Positions 42,799-52,490 of a stretch of DNA of 56,208 bases are shown here, piece after piece (the stretch's first letter is position 1; each line of letters starts with the position of its first letter). The translations under genes and the position numbers were made by a program. Origin of the DNA: Myxococcaceae bacterium (GTDB lineage Bacteria > Myxococcota > Myxococcia > Myxococcales > Myxococcaceae). Below the pieces are notes generated by a model. It was not told the origin of the DNA. It was given only the letters and a program-made list of their open reading frames with translations, and did not search any database. The DNA is taken from positions 1 to 56,208 of the forward strand of contig JAFGNZ010000003.1 of the NCBI GenBank assembly GCA_016926755.1, written 5' to 3'.

Positions 42799-44184
42799 AT
42801 GCCCCCTCGCCCGACTCGCTACGACCAGCAGCAGGATCAGCAGAACCAGCAGGCGAACCAGCAGCAGAATGAGCAGATCCAGAACCTGCAGAACAGGCTG
42901 ACGGGCGTCGAGTCCAACGTCGTCGAGCAGGGCGGGCAGGCCTCCACGCTGCAGCGGCTGCGGATCCACATCCCCACCCCGTACACCCACTTCCTGCTGG
43001 GCCAGCGCGCCACGAGCAACCCCGCATTCGGCTACACGGGCGTGTCGCTCCAGACGGACGAGAACTTCTTCTTCGACATCAAGAAGGCGTCGGTCTTCCA
43101 GAGCGAGAAGTTCATCCTGCTGCAGACGAAGGACATCTGGCAGCAGGTGGCCCAGCACCTCATGGAGCTGAGCTCCCCCACGGCGGTGAAGGTGGTGGGC
43201 GGCCAGGTGTTCCTGGGGGCCATCCCTTCGCCCACCCCGCCGAAGTTCAACCCCAACAACGGCGAGGAGCTGAAGTCCGTTGACCCGAACAACCTGCAGC
43301 CCCTGATGGAGCAGGTGCTGAAGTCGGCGGGCACCTGGGACACGGTGGCCACCATCCTGGGCATCCTCCACTCGAGCGTCTTCCTCACGACGCCCGACTC
43401 CACCCTCAACTCGTGGCTGCCGTTCCTCGAGAGCCTCTATGGCATCGGCAAGGATGCCTTCGGGATGCGCCCCGACTCCGGCGCGGCCGCGCCCTCGAAG
43501 GACGTGAGCATCTACGGGCACAGCGGCGTGAGCGTGCTGACGCCCGCCAACCTCATGTTCACCGCCGAGGGGGACGTGAAGTCCTTCGCGGGCGGGGACA
43601 CGGGCATCACCAGCAAGAAGTACAGCACGTTGCAGGCGGGCATCGGCGCGAAGTGCTTCGGCGGCTTCAAGGCCTCCGTGGAGGCGGGCCTCTACGCGGA
43701 GGTGAAGGCGGCGAGCACGGTGGGCGTCGCGTCCCTCCGGGGCACGGCGGAGCTCAAGGGCAAGCAGATCGAGATCGGGGCCGACACGCCCAACCTGGCC
43801 CAGGTCGCCACCCAGGAGATCAACCTGGAGGCGACGAAGAAGATCCACGCCAAGGCGGGGGAGGAGATCCACCTGGAGGCCGGCGAGGAGGCCCTCGTCG
43901 AGACCAAGAAGGCCAAGATCAAGACGGAGGAGTCCGTCCAGATCCAGGTGGGCGACTACTGCATCGAGGTCACGACCAAGGGCATCAAGATCGGCAAGGG
44001 CAGCAACGGCACGCCGTCCGATCCGGTGATCACCGTTGAAGGGGACACCATCACCCTCAACTCCAGCGGGATGGGCGTGATGGTCAACAAGAGCCGCGTG
44101 CACCTGGGGAAGAAGGGCGATCACCTGACCATCACGGACACGGGCACCGTCATGCTCAAGGGCAAGACGGTCAAGCTGGGGTGA
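42799..44184 (+). CDS. VgrG-needle-like protein with unknown N-terminal domain (candidate effector or split spike)
   Basis: 461 residues. A Gln/Asn-rich coiled-coil head (about 8-45) precedes an unrecognised middle (about 50-230, with FLLGQRATSNPAFGYTG, FFFDIKKASVFQSEKFILL, and helical LLKSAGTWDTVATILGIL). From about residue 230 the protein turns into repeated short strands (YGHSGVSVLTPANLMFTAEGDVKSFAGG, EINLEATKKIHAKAGEEIHLEAGEEALVETKK, HLTITDTGTVMLKGKTVKL) like the VgrG C-terminal beta-prism. So the needle missing from the preceding VgrG may be encoded here. The overlap with the kinase gene downstream (TGATG) makes all three one unit. Family not recognised as a whole. Confidence 0.7.
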   Translation: MPPRPTRYDQQQDQQNQQANQQQNEQIQNLQNRLTGVESNVVEQGGQASTLQRLRIHIPTPYTHFLLGQRATSNPAFGYTGVSLQTDENFFFDIKKASVFQSEKFILLQTKDIWQQVAQHLMELSSPTAVKVVGGQVFLGAIPSPTPPKFNPNNGEELKSVDPNNLQPLMEQVLKSAGTWDTVATILGILHSSVFLTTPDSTLNSWLPFLESLYGIGKDAFGMRPDSGAAAPSKDVSIYGHSGVSVLTPANLMFTAEGDVKSFAGGDTGITSKKYSTLQAGIGAKCFGGFKASVEAGLYAEVKAASTVGVASLRGTAELKGKQIEIGADTPNLAQVATQEINLEATKKIHAKAGEEIHLEAGEEALVETKKAKIKTEESVQIQVGDYCIEVTTKGIKIGKGSNGTPSDPVITVEGDTITLNSSGMGVMVNKSRVHLGKKGDHLTITDTGTVMLKGKTVKLG

Positions 44185-45908
44185 TGCTCTCGTCCATGGA
44201 AGCAACCGCGTGCGTCGTCTGCGGGGCGCGCCTCACGGAGGCGCGGTGCGGGGCCTGCGGGGCGGCGGCTCGGCCCGGGGGCTACGAGGTGCGGCGGTTG
44301 ATCGCGCGGACACCGCACAGCCGCGTGTACCTGGCGCGGGCCCCCGGGGGACAGGAGGTGGCGCTCAAGGAGCTGCTCTTCGCGCAGGTCCCCGATGCCC
44401 AAGAGCTGGACGCCTTCGAGCGCGAGGCCCGGCTCCTCGAGGCGCTCTCGCACCCGCGCATTCCCCGGCTGCTGGGGCACTTCCAGGAGGGAGAGGGGGC
44501 CTCGCTGCGGCTCTACATGGCCTCCGAGTACATCTCCGGGGAGACGCTGCTGGAGCGGCTGGGCCACCACACCTTCAGCGAGCGGGAGGCGCAGGACATC
44601 GGCCGCCAGGTGCTCGACATCCTGGTGTACCTGCACGGGCGCACGCCGCGTGTCCTCCACCGGGACCTCAAGCCCGCCAACCTCATCCGCCGGCCGGATG
44701 GCACGCTCGTCCTCGTGGACTTCGGCGCCGCGCGAGAGGCCGCGCAGGGCGCCACGGCGGGCGCCACACTGGTGGGAACCTTCGGCTACATGCCCCTGGA
44801 GCAGTTCGGCGGCACGGTGGATGTCACCAGCGATCTGTACGCGCTGGGCGCCACGCTGGTGCACCTGCTGGGCCGTACGCCCCCCGCGGAGCACTTCCGG
44901 CCGGACGAGGGGCTCGATCTGGCGCACCTGGAGGCGCCCACCTTGCGGCCCTGGCTCCGGAAGCTGACCGCGCTGCGGCCCTCGGATCGGTACTCCAGCG
45001 CCGCGCTCGCGCGCCAGGCCCTGGACGCGCTCCGGCCTGGCGGGCAGCCGGTGCACTCGGAGGAGGTGGCGGCCACCCCCCCCTCGGCGGCGGTACCGGC
45101 AGCGCTGGCCCGGCTCGCGCACGAGGCCCAGGCGGCGCGCGCGGCCACGGCGGAGGCGCGGGGACGCTCGGAGCAGCGGGTGCTGAATGCGGCGGAGGCG
45201 AAGGTCCGGGAGCAGGAGCGGTGCAGGGCCCGGCACGAGGATGACCGGCTCACCCTGCTGGACTTCTACCGGATGGCCAGCCACTGGGCGACGACTCCCT
45301 CAGCGCTGCCCCTGCTCAGCTTCTTCTCGGGCGGGGGCGTCTACCTCGTCATCAGCACCTTCAAGCTCATGCAGCTCCCCAACCTGGAGACGCGCGCGGG
45401 GCTGCTGCTCGTCCTGGCGCTGATCGCCGCGGCCTTCGTGGGGGTGGGCGGGCCGCTGCTGCTCCGCGCCTGGCGGTGGAGGAGGGCCTTCCGGCGGCTG
45501 CCCTTCGCGCTGGAGGGGCTGGGGCAGGTGGTGCATCGCGCGGATGGGGAGTGGACCCGGTTCACCCGGTGCTCGCTGCGGCTGATCTTCCGCGAGGTGG
45601 AGGCCCCGCCCGGGACGGACGATCTGGTGAAGTCGGCGCGGAGCACCGCGCTGAGGCTCGCCGCCGATCGCGCCAACGAGGCGCTGTCCCGCATGGTGAC
45701 CCATCCGGAACTCTTCCAGAAGCTCCGCTGGACGATCCAGGACGACAAGGCCGAGGGCTACGCCAACTGGCGCACCTGTGGGCAGCTGCTGACCGTGTGC
45801 ATCCAGAGCCTGGCGCCCTTGCAGCATGAGCTCGGGCTGCTCCAGGCCGTGCTGCTCGAGCCTTCCGAGCAGCAGTACAAGCTGCCCAACAAGCGGGGAA
45901 GGCGGTAG
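44184..45908 (+). CDS. Ser/Thr protein kinase with zinc ribbon and two membrane helices, in a T6SS island
   Basis: 574 residues. A CxxC...CxxC ribbon (C10, C13, C22, C25) precedes a Hanks-type kinase (about 34-290): Lys62 (VALKEL), HRDLKPAN with Asp161, DFG at 179-181, MPLEQFGG and SDLYALG. Activity is expected. Two close membrane helices (about 373-393 and 408-425) follow, then a 140-residue tail ending in basic RGRR. Its ATG overlaps the stop of the previous gene (TGATG); GTG at 44181 is an alternative. In some T6SS loci kinases such as PpkA control assembly by phosphorylating Fha proteins, so a regulatory role is plausible, but it could also act on the cargo. No PppA-like phosphatase is seen nearby. 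Confidence 0.85.
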   Translation: MLSSMEATACVVCGARLTEARCGACGAAARPGGYEVRRLIARTPHSRVYLARAPGGQEVALKELLFAQVPDAQELDAFEREARLLEALSHPRIPRLLGHFQEGEGASLRLYMASEYISGETLLERLGHHTFSEREAQDIGRQVLDILVYLHGRTPRVLHRDLKPANLIRRPDGTLVLVDFGAAREAAQGATAGATLVGTFGYMPLEQFGGTVDVTSDLYALGATLVHLLGRTPPAEHFRPDEGLDLAHLEAPTLRPWLRKLTALRPSDRYSSAALARQALDALRPGGQPVHSEEVAATPPSAAVPAALARLAHEAQAARAATAEARGRSEQRVLNAAEAKVREQERCRARHEDDRLTLLDFYRMASHWATTPSALPLLSFFSGGGVYLVISTFKLMQLPNLETRAGLLLVLALIAAAFVGVGGPLLLRAWRWRRAFRRLPFALEGLGQVVHRADGEWTRFTRCSLRLIFREVEAPPGTDDLVKSARSTALRLAADRANEALSRMVTHPELFQKLRWTIQDDKAEGYANWRTCGQLLTVCIQSLAPLQHELGLLQAVLLEPSEQQYKLPNKRGRR

Positions 45909-45939
45909 CCGCGATCCCCGCGAAGGCGCGCCTGGCGGC

Positions 45940-47290
45940 TCACCCCACCTTGGGCAGCTTCGCCATGGAGGCCTCGACGGCCTCGCGCGGGTACTCGAAG
46001 TCCTCGAGCTGGCCGGCGAGGTACTGATCGTAGGCGGCCAGATCGAAGTGGCCGTGGCCGGAGAGGTTGAAGAGGATCACCCGCTGGCGGCCCTCGGCGT
46101 CCGCGCGGCGGGCCTTCTCGATGGCGGCCTTGATGGCGTGCGAGCTCTCCGGGGCGGGGAGGATGCCCTCGGCGCCCGCGAAGAGCACGGCGGCCTCGAA
46201 GCAGGCCCGCTGGGCGTAGGCGACGCCCTCTGCCAGCCCGGCGGCCACCAGCTGGGACACCAGGGCGCTGGCGCCGTGGTAGCGCAGGCCGCCCGCGTGG
46301 ATGCCCGGCGGCATGAAGTCGTGCCCCAGCGTGTGCATCTTCATCAGCGGCGTCATCTTCCCCGTGTCACCGAAGTCGTAGGTGTACACGCCGCGGGTGA
46401 GGGTGGGGCAGCTCGTCGGCTCGGCGGCCACCAGCCGCACCTGCTTGCCGTGCATCTTGTCGCGCGCGAAGGGGAAGGCGATGCCGGCGAAGTTGCTGCC
46501 GCCGCCGTGGCAGCCGATGACGACGTCCGGGTACTCGCCGGCCAGCTTCATCTGCGCCTGGGCCTCCAGCCCGATCACCGTCTGGTGCAGGCACACGTGG
46601 TTGAGCACCGAGCCCAGCGCGTACTTCGTGTCCTCGTGCGTGGCGGCGTCCTCCACGGCCTCGGAGAGCGATCCCCAGCGAGCCCGGGCTGCGCGCATCC
46701 CTCTCCAGGATGGCGCGGCCGGCGTTCGTCTTCTCGGTGGGGGAGGCAAACACCTCGGCGCCCCAGGTCCGCATGAGCGAGCGGCGGTAGGGCTTCTGCT
46801 CGTAGCTCACCTTCACCATGTAGACGGTGACGGCGAGCCCGAAGAGCTGGCCGGCGAAGGCCAGCGAGCTGCCCCACTGGCCGGCGCCCGTCTCGGTGGC
46901 CAGCCGCCGCACGCCGGCCTTCGCGTTGTAGAAGGCCTGAGCCACGGCGGTGTTGGGCTTGTGGCTGCCGGCGGGGGAGACGCCCTCGTACTTGTAGTAG
47001 ATGTGGGAGCGCGTCCCGAGCTTCTGCTCCAGCGCATGGGCGCGGAACAGGGGCGAGGGGCGCCAGCGGGCGAGCGCGGCGCGGATCTCCTCGGGGATGG
47101 GGATCTCCCGCTGGGCGCTCATCTCCTGCTCGATGAGGGCCATGGGGAACAGCGGCGCCAGATCATCCGGCTTCACCGGCTGGAGCGTGCCCGGGTGCAG
47201 CACGGGCGCGGGCGGGGAGGGCAGATCCGGGATGATGTTGTACCAGTGGCGGGGGATCTGATCCTCGAGGAGCAGGTATTTCAAAGTCAC
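45940..47290 (-). pseudogene. TrpB2-like tryptophan synthase beta chain, interrupted by a frameshift
   Basis: The gene starts at GTG 47290 (GAGGT upstream) and reads [35 protein letters not shown] in one frame for about 208 residues, including the PLP lysine in GSHKPNTA (K111). It then continues in another frame with [30 protein letters not shown] (phosphate-binding loop) and a normal C-terminus. The break lies in GATCGCTCTCCGAG on the minus strand, about 46664-46670: family members read GIA-I/L-SEAVED, so one CT pair seems missing from a short CT repeat. Repaired, the protein would have 450 residues, the usual TrpB2 length. It may be a recent mutation, a phase-variable tract or a sequencing error. 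No trpA is next to it. Confidence 0.8.
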
Positions 47291-47358
47291 GTCCAGACCT
47301 CTTGGGCTGGAGAGGCTCGGGAGTCTAGCGCATGGAGGGGGCGTCTCGGCGCCGGGGG

Positions 47359-49554
47359 TCAGCCGGGCTCGGGGAGCTCGTGGATGGGCAGCAGCAGGGA
47401 GAACGTGGTGCCCTGGCCCACCTGGCTCTCCACCCGCAGCTCGCCGCCCATCTTGTGGACGATCCCATGGCTGATGGACAGGCCGAGCCCCGTGCCCATG
47501 CCCGCCGGCTTGGTGGTGAAGAACGGATCGAAGATGTGGGGCAGGGCCTCTCGGGGGATGCCGTGGCCGGTATCGGAGATGTCCACGCGCACCTGGCGCT
47601 CGTCGGCCCAGGTGCGGATGCGCAGCATGTTGTCCTGGGGCGAGCCGGGGCGCATGGCCTGCAGGGCGTTGACGATCAGGTTGAGGAACACCTGCCCGAG
47701 CCGGCCCTCGCTGCCGAGCACCAGGGGCAGCTCCGGGGCGTACTCCTTCTCCAGGCGCGCGGTGTGCTTGAGCTCTCCGTGGGAGATGTGCAGCACCGAG
47801 TCCAGGATGGCGTGGACGTCCAGCAGCACCTGCTCATCGGTGTGGCCCTGGTGGGACAGGTGCCGCATGCCACGGACGATCTCCTGGATGCGCGAGCACC
47901 CGTCGAGGCAGTCGGCGATCAGGTGCCGGGCCTCGCCGAGCCCCCGCTCCAGCGAGGCCGGCAGCGGGGGTTGGGTGGACAGGTGCTGCTCCAGCTCGCC
48001 CCACCACTGCCGCAGGAAGTCGAGGTTGGAGATCACGTAGGCGGTGGGGTTGTTGATCTCGTGGGCGATGCCCGCCGCCAGCACGCCCATGGCCGTGAGC
48101 CGATCATTCTGGATGCTCTGCTGCTCCAGGCGCCGCTTCTCGGTGAGATCGTGCCCGACGATCAGCAGCCGCCGGGCCTCGCCGATGTCCTGGATCGAGC
48201 CGAGCAGCTGCACCGCCAGGCGGCTGCCCGTGGCGGAGCGCAGGCCTTGATCCTCCAGGCGCATGGTGCCTCGGGCGAGCAGATCCCCCAGCGCCTTCCT
48301 CAGCGGCAGGCGCTCCGAGGGGGGAGCCAGCGAATCGAAGGGGACGCCCACGAGCTGCTCGGCCTGGAGCCCCAGCAGCTGCCGCGCCACGGGGTTGATC
48401 TCGAGCACGCAGCCGATCGCGTCGAGCACGAAGACGGCGTCCAGGGAGGCCTCCATGAGCCGGCGGTGGCGCTCGCGGGCCTCGTACATCAGGGCCTCCA
48501 GGCGCGCGGCGTACCGCTCCACCTCGCGCAGGGCCTCGTGGAGCTCCGTCTCGTGCTGGTGGCGATCGGTGATGTCCGTGAAGATGCCCAGCACGGACCA
48601 CACGCTGCCGTCCGGATCGCGCAGCGGCGCCTTGCTCGTCAGCACCCAGCGCACCGTCCCATCCGGCCTCGGGAGGGGCTCCTCGATGTCGAGCTTGGGC
48701 CGGCCGGTGTTCATCACCTCCAGATCATCCTGGCGGTAGGCCTGGACCTGCTCGGGCGGGAAGCCGAGCTCGTGGTCCGTCCGGCCGATGATCTCCTGGG
48801 GAGAGGCATGGCCGAGCTGGCGCGCGAACGCGTCATTGCAGCCCTGGAAGACGCCCTCGCGATCCTTCCAGAACACCGAGTGGGGGATGTGGGTGAGCAC
48901 GCGCGTGAGCAGCTCCCGCTGGGAGCGCAGCTCCCGCTCGATGCGCTGGCGCTCCAGGATCTCGGCCTGGAGGCTCTCGTTGAGCGTGTGCAGGCGCGCC
49001 CGGGCCTGCTCCAGCTCGGCGTTGCGCGCCTGGGCCTCGAGCAGCTCCAGGCGCAGGCGGAAGTGCGTCTCGAGCTGGCGCCCCAGCTGCTCCAGGGCGC
49101 GCAGCTGGAGCGGGCTCAGGGTGCGCGGGACGTGATCGATCACGCAGAGCACGCCGAGCCGGAAGCCCTCCTCCGTCCGCAGCGGCATTCCCGCGTAGAA
49201 CCGGATGTAGGGCTCGCCGAGGACGCGCGGGTTGTCCCGGAAGCGCGCATCCGCGTGCGTGTCCTCGACGATGAGGGGCGCGTCCTGTTCGACGACGCGC
49301 TCACAGAAGGAGTCGGTGCGGGTGGCCTGGGAGATCCCCGGCAGCCCGAACCTGGCCTTGAACCACAGCCGATCGCGGTCCACCAGGCTCAGCAGGGCGA
49401 TGGGCACCTGGCAGAACTCCGCGGCGAGCCGGACGATGGCATCGAACTCCGGCTCGGGCGCGGCGTGCAGCAGGCCGTACCGATGGAGCGCGCGCAGGCG
49501 CTCCTCTTCGCCAGGCTTCTTCGACGCCCCTTCCTCGACCTGCGGCTGAAGCAT
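47359..49554 (-). CDS. GAF/PAS sensor histidine kinase
   Basis: 731 residues from the ATG at 49554 (GGGGG upstream). Order of domains: GAF (about 15-160, [30 protein letters not shown]), coiled coil, PAS (about 218-345, [22 protein letters not shown]), second PAS (about 370-490, [25 protein letters not shown]), then histidine kinase: phospho-acceptor in [15 protein letters not shown]-binding N box [12 protein letters not shown]1 DTGHGIP and G2 [11 protein letters not shown]. No membrane segment, so it senses a cytoplasmic signal. No response regulator is adjacent, making it an orphan kinase. Confidence 0.92.
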   Translation of the reverse strand: MLQPQVEEGASKKPGEEERLRALHRYGLLHAAPEPEFDAIVRLAAEFCQVPIALLSLVDRDRLWFKARFGLPGISQATRTDSFCERVVEQDAPLIVEDTHADARFRDNPRVLGEPYIRFYAGMPLRTEEGFRLGVLCVIDHVPRTLSPLQLRALEQLGRQLETHFRLRLELLEAQARNAELEQARARLHTLNESLQAEILERQRIERELRSQRELLTRVLTHIPHSVFWKDREGVFQGCNDAFARQLGHASPQEIIGRTDHELGFPPEQVQAYRQDDLEVMNTGRPKLDIEEPLPRPDGTVRWVLTSKAPLRDPDGSVWSVLGIFTDITDRHQHETELHEALREVERYAARLEALMYEARERHRRLMEASLDAVFVLDAIGCVLEINPVARQLLGLQAEQLVGVPFDSLAPPSERLPLRKALGDLLARGTMRLEDQGLRSATGSRLAVQLLGSIQDIGEARRLLIVGHDLTEKRRLEQQSIQNDRLTAMGVLAAGIAHEINNPTAYVISNLDFLRQWWGELEQHLSTQPPLPASLERGLGEARHLIADCLDGCSRIQEIVRGMRHLSHQGHTDEQVLLDVHAILDSVLHISHGELKHTARLEKEYAPELPLVLGSEGRLGQVFLNLIVNALQAMRPGSPQDNMLRIRTWADERQVRVDISDTGHGIPREALPHIFDPFFTTKPAGMGTGLGLSISHGIVHKMGGELRVESQVGQGTTFSLLLPIHELPEPG

Positions 49555-49740
49555 GAACGCCCCCGGAGTACTGATCCTGCCTTTTACTGGCAACCCGAAA
49601 GCCATGGAAACGCTAGGGGCTGATGCGGTGTGTCAGGTGTCAATCATGCAAGAACCTTTCACCCATTCAAAGGCAGAGGCCTGCGGTAGGTTTCGCGCCT
49701 ACGTGGGGAGCTGCACCTGCCTGGTAGAGGAGCGAGAGAC
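49555..49740. other. Divergent intergenic region with no recognised site
   Basis: 186 bases between the histidine kinase and the reductase genes, lower in GC than the surroundings. It must contain both promoters, but no clear consensus pair was found. AGGAGCGAGAG before 49741 is the ribosome site of the reductase. Confidence 0.4.
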
Positions 49741-50757
49741 ATGAAGGCTGTTGCCCTGAAGCGCTACCTGCCCATCTCCGAGCCCGAGTCGCTGCTGGAC
49801 GTGGAGCTGCCGGATCCGAAGCCCGAGGGACGGGAGCTGCTCGTGCGAGTCCAGGCCGTCTCGGTGAACCCGGTGGACACCAAGGTCCGCTCCCCGAAGG
49901 ACAAGGTGGAGGCCTCGCCGCGGGTGCTCGGGTGGGATGCCGCCGGCGTGGTGGAGGGCGTGGGGCCGGGCGTCACGCACTTCAAGGTGGGGGACGCCGT
50001 CTTCTACGCGGGGAGCCTCACGCGCCCGGGCTGTGACAGCGAGCTGCACCTGGTGGACGAGCGGATTGTCGGGCGCAAGCCCGGCTCGCTGGACTTCGCT
50101 CAGGCGGCGGCCCTGCCGCTGACGGCGATCACGGCGCACGAGGCCCTGTTCGATCGGTGTGCCATCGACGTGGGCGGGCGGCACGCGGGGCGGACGCTGC
50201 TCATCATCAACGGGGCGGGGGGCGTGGGCTCCATCGCGATCCAGCTCGCGAAGCTGGCGGGGCTGCGCGTGATCGCCACCTCCTCGCGGCCCGAGTCGCA
50301 GCAGTGGTGTCGCGACATGGGGGCCGATCACGTGATCAACCACCGCGAGGAGATCCCCAGGCAGCTCAAGGAGCTGGGGATCGCGGAGGTGGACTACCTC
50401 TTCAACACGGTCAACACGGCGGCCTACTGGGACGTGATGGTGGAGGTGATCAAGCCGTTCGGGCGGATCGTGTCGATCGTGGAGACGGAGGAGCCGCTCA
50501 AGCTCGGGGCGCTGATGCGCAAGAGCGTGAGCTTCTCGTGGGAGCTGATGTTCACCCGGCCGATGTTCCAGACGGCGGACATGGAGGAGCAGCACCGCAT
50601 CCTGACGCAGGTGGCCGAGTGGCTCGACGCCGGCCGCCTCAAGTCGACGCTGAGGGAGCGGCTCTCGCCCATCTCCGCCGCCAACCTCCGAGCCGCCCAC
50701 GCGAAGCTCGAGTCCGGGAAGATGGTGGGCAAGCTCGTGCTGGAGGGCTGGCGCTGA
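49741..50757 (+). CDS. Zinc-type alcohol dehydrogenase-like (quinone oxidoreductase/MDR) enzyme
   Basis: 338 residues, full length. MKAVALKRYLPISEPESL and LVRVQAVSVNPVDTKVR open the catalytic GroES-like domain. The nucleotide-binding domain has LLIINGAGGVGSIAIQLAKLAGLRVIATSSRPES. The set of motifs suits the MDR subgroup of NADPH-dependent quinone or enone reductases (adh family 1); the cysteine/histidine zinc ligands of true zinc alcohol dehydrogenases are not evident. Substrate unknown. AGGAG lies upstream of the ATG. Divergent from the histidine kinase, with the membrane-protein gene convergent behind it. Confidence 0.9.
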   Translation: MKAVALKRYLPISEPESLLDVELPDPKPEGRELLVRVQAVSVNPVDTKVRSPKDKVEASPRVLGWDAAGVVEGVGPGVTHFKVGDAVFYAGSLTRPGCDSELHLVDERIVGRKPGSLDFAQAAALPLTAITAHEALFDRCAIDVGGRHAGRTLLIINGAGGVGSIAIQLAKLAGLRVIATSSRPESQQWCRDMGADHVINHREEIPRQLKELGIAEVDYLFNTVNTAAYWDVMVEVIKPFGRIVSIVETEEPLKLGALMRKSVSFSWELMFTRPMFQTADMEEQHRILTQVAEWLDAGRLKSTLRERLSPISAANLRAAHAKLESGKMVGKLVLEGWR

Positions 50758-51429
50758 TCACGCGTGCCTCGCCTCGGTGCCGTAGGCCCAGAGCTCGATG
50801 GGGGTGGCGTAGTAGATCCAGCCGAAGAAGCCGCCGACGGCGGAGTGGGCGGGGGGCCGGAGATAGGCCTTCTGCCGCACGCCGAGCAGGGCCAGGAGCC
50901 CGCCGAGGGTGATCGTCCACAGCACCTGGAGGGTGAAGGTGATGACGTACGAGAGGCCCACGAAGGGCAGGTAGAGGGGGCCGAAGATCCGGGCCTGGAG
51001 CAGGTGGATCTTCTCGTGGTTGCCGGCGCCGCCGAGGTTCACCGTGCCCAGCGTCTGGAGGACGTCCCTGCCGAACGAGCTCCCCGGGCGCGGCATGAAG
51101 ACGATCCACCCCTGGCCCTCGGAGTGCTTCTTCGAGAGGCTGCCGAACCAGGCATAGGTGAGGTTGCCGACGACGAAGCCGAACACGGTGCTGGGCAGGC
51201 TCCAGGTGAGATCGACGATCAGCTCCACCCAGCCCCGGCTGGTGGACAGCTCGTAGGCGCGCAGGAGGCCCGCCTCCAGGCCATAGCCGAGGCCGAACAC
51301 CGCGCCGATGATCAGCGCCACGCCCGCGGAGAGCGCTCCGCCGCTCGCCAGGCTGATCCCCAGCAGCACGAAGGTGGGCAGGACGATCGAGACGAGGACA
51401 ATCAGCAAAGACTGGAGACCCTTCGACAT
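50758..51429 (-). CDS. Membrane protein with a HExxH motif, unknown function
   Basis: 223 residues from the ATG at 51429 (AGAGGTG upstream; a GTG at 51438 is possible). About four to five hydrophobic stretches (5-30, 33-52, 75-96, 150-180, 192-213). NHEKIHLLQARIFGPLYLP at about 137-155 contains H138-E139-K-I-H142, the metal-ligand pattern of zinc peptidases, at the edge of a membrane helix. Whether it is a peptidase is uncertain, because no third ligand is evident; I do not know the family. Confidence 0.65.
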   Translation of the reverse strand: MSKGLQSLLIVLVSIVLPTFVLLGISLASGGALSAGVALIIGAVFGLGYGLEAGLLRAYELSTSRGWVELIVDLTWSLPSTVFGFVVGNLTYAWFGSLSKKHSEGQGWIVFMPRPGSSFGRDVLQTLGTVNLGGAGNHEKIHLLQARIFGPLYLPFVGLSYVITFTLQVLWTITLGGLLALLGVRQKAYLRPPAHSAVGGFFGWIYYATPIELWAYGTEARHA

Positions 51430-51638
51430 GATCAGCACCTCTTTCGGGGGGCTTCACTGCATCAACCGTCCCCGATGGAGGGCTGCTCCTGGCGGTGTGA
51501 CGTCCTCGCGGCCAAGGGGGATCACAGCCAGGCATGGGCCTCGCGGGAGGCTCGGGCCCCGGTTGACGAGGCGAGCGAGAGCCCAGGTGCTCAGTCAGCC
51601 GTAGCCCCGAAGCGCTTGAAGATGTACGAGGGACAGCC

Positions 51639-52475
51639 ATGAGCGTCCCCCTGGAACTGGACGACTGGGGTGGCACCGGCCCGGTGCTGCACCTGGCGCA
51701 TGCCAACGGATTCCCGCCGGGCAGCTACCGCAAGCTCATCGAGTTCCTGAAGCCGCGCTATCGCGTCTTCACGAGCCGGAGCCGCTGCCTGGTGCCGGGG
51801 GCCCATCCGCTGGAGATGGAGGCCTGGGATGACATGGCCGACGATCTGGCGCACGCGCTGCGCGCTCGGGGGCTCGAGGGAGTGGTCGGCGTAGGCCACA
51901 GCATGGGGGGCGTGTCCACGCTGCTCGCCTCGGCGAAGGAGCCTGGGCTGTTCCGAACCGTGGTGGCGTTGGATCCCGTATTTCTCACGGGCGCGCGCCT
52001 CTTTGTGCTCCACGCGGCGACCTGGCTCGGGCTGCGGAGCAGGATTCCTCCCGCGAGCCTGGCCCGCCGCCGCCGCGAGTCCTGGGGTTCCCGAGAGGAG
52101 GCCGCCGCGAGCTATCGCAGGAAGGCCCTGTTCCAGCGGTTCGATCCCGAGTGCTTCCAGGACTACATCTCCCACGTGCTCACCGAGTCAGGGGACGGCG
52201 GCTTTCGCCTGAGCATCCCCAGGGACTGGGAGGCTCGCATCTTCGAGACGAACCCGCGCGACCCCTGGCGCATGCTGCGCTCGGTGAGGGTGCCGACGCT
52301 CGTGATACGCGGGGGCGACACGGACACGCTCACCCCGGGGGCGCTGGAGCGAGTCCGACGCACGCTCCCAGGAGTTCGCACCGAGGAGCTTCCCGGCACC
52401 ACGCATCTCCTCCCGCTGGAGCAGCCGGAAGAGTGCGGAAGGCGCATCCTCGCGTTCCTGGACAACAGCCCCTGA
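51639..52475 (+). CDS. Alpha/beta hydrolase
   Basis: 278 residues. LHLAHANGFPPGSYRKLIEFL is the oxyanion region; GHSMGG gives the nucleophile Ser88; the acid is probably in LVIRGGDTDTL and the histidine in LPGTTHLLPLEQPEE. The fold is complete and the protein is cytoplasmic. Substrate unknown (ester, epoxide or lactone are possible). GAGGGAC upstream of the ATG. Convergent with the UbiB-family gene. Confidence 0.88.
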   Translation: MSVPLELDDWGGTGPVLHLAHANGFPPGSYRKLIEFLKPRYRVFTSRSRCLVPGAHPLEMEAWDDMADDLAHALRARGLEGVVGVGHSMGGVSTLLASAKEPGLFRTVVALDPVFLTGARLFVLHAATWLGLRSRIPPASLARRRRESWGSREEAAASYRRKALFQRFDPECFQDYISHVLTESGDGGFRLSIPRDWEARIFETNPRDPWRMLRSVRVPTLVIRGGDTDTLTPGALERVRRTLPGVRTEELPGTTHLLPLEQPEECGRRILAFLDNSP

Positions 52476-52490
52476 AACCTCGCCCCAGCG

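Noticed and set aside
45940-46749. Separate gene for the C-terminal half of TrpB2
   Set aside because: The frame starts inside the conserved TrpB2 region with no start site; it is the second half of one broken gene.
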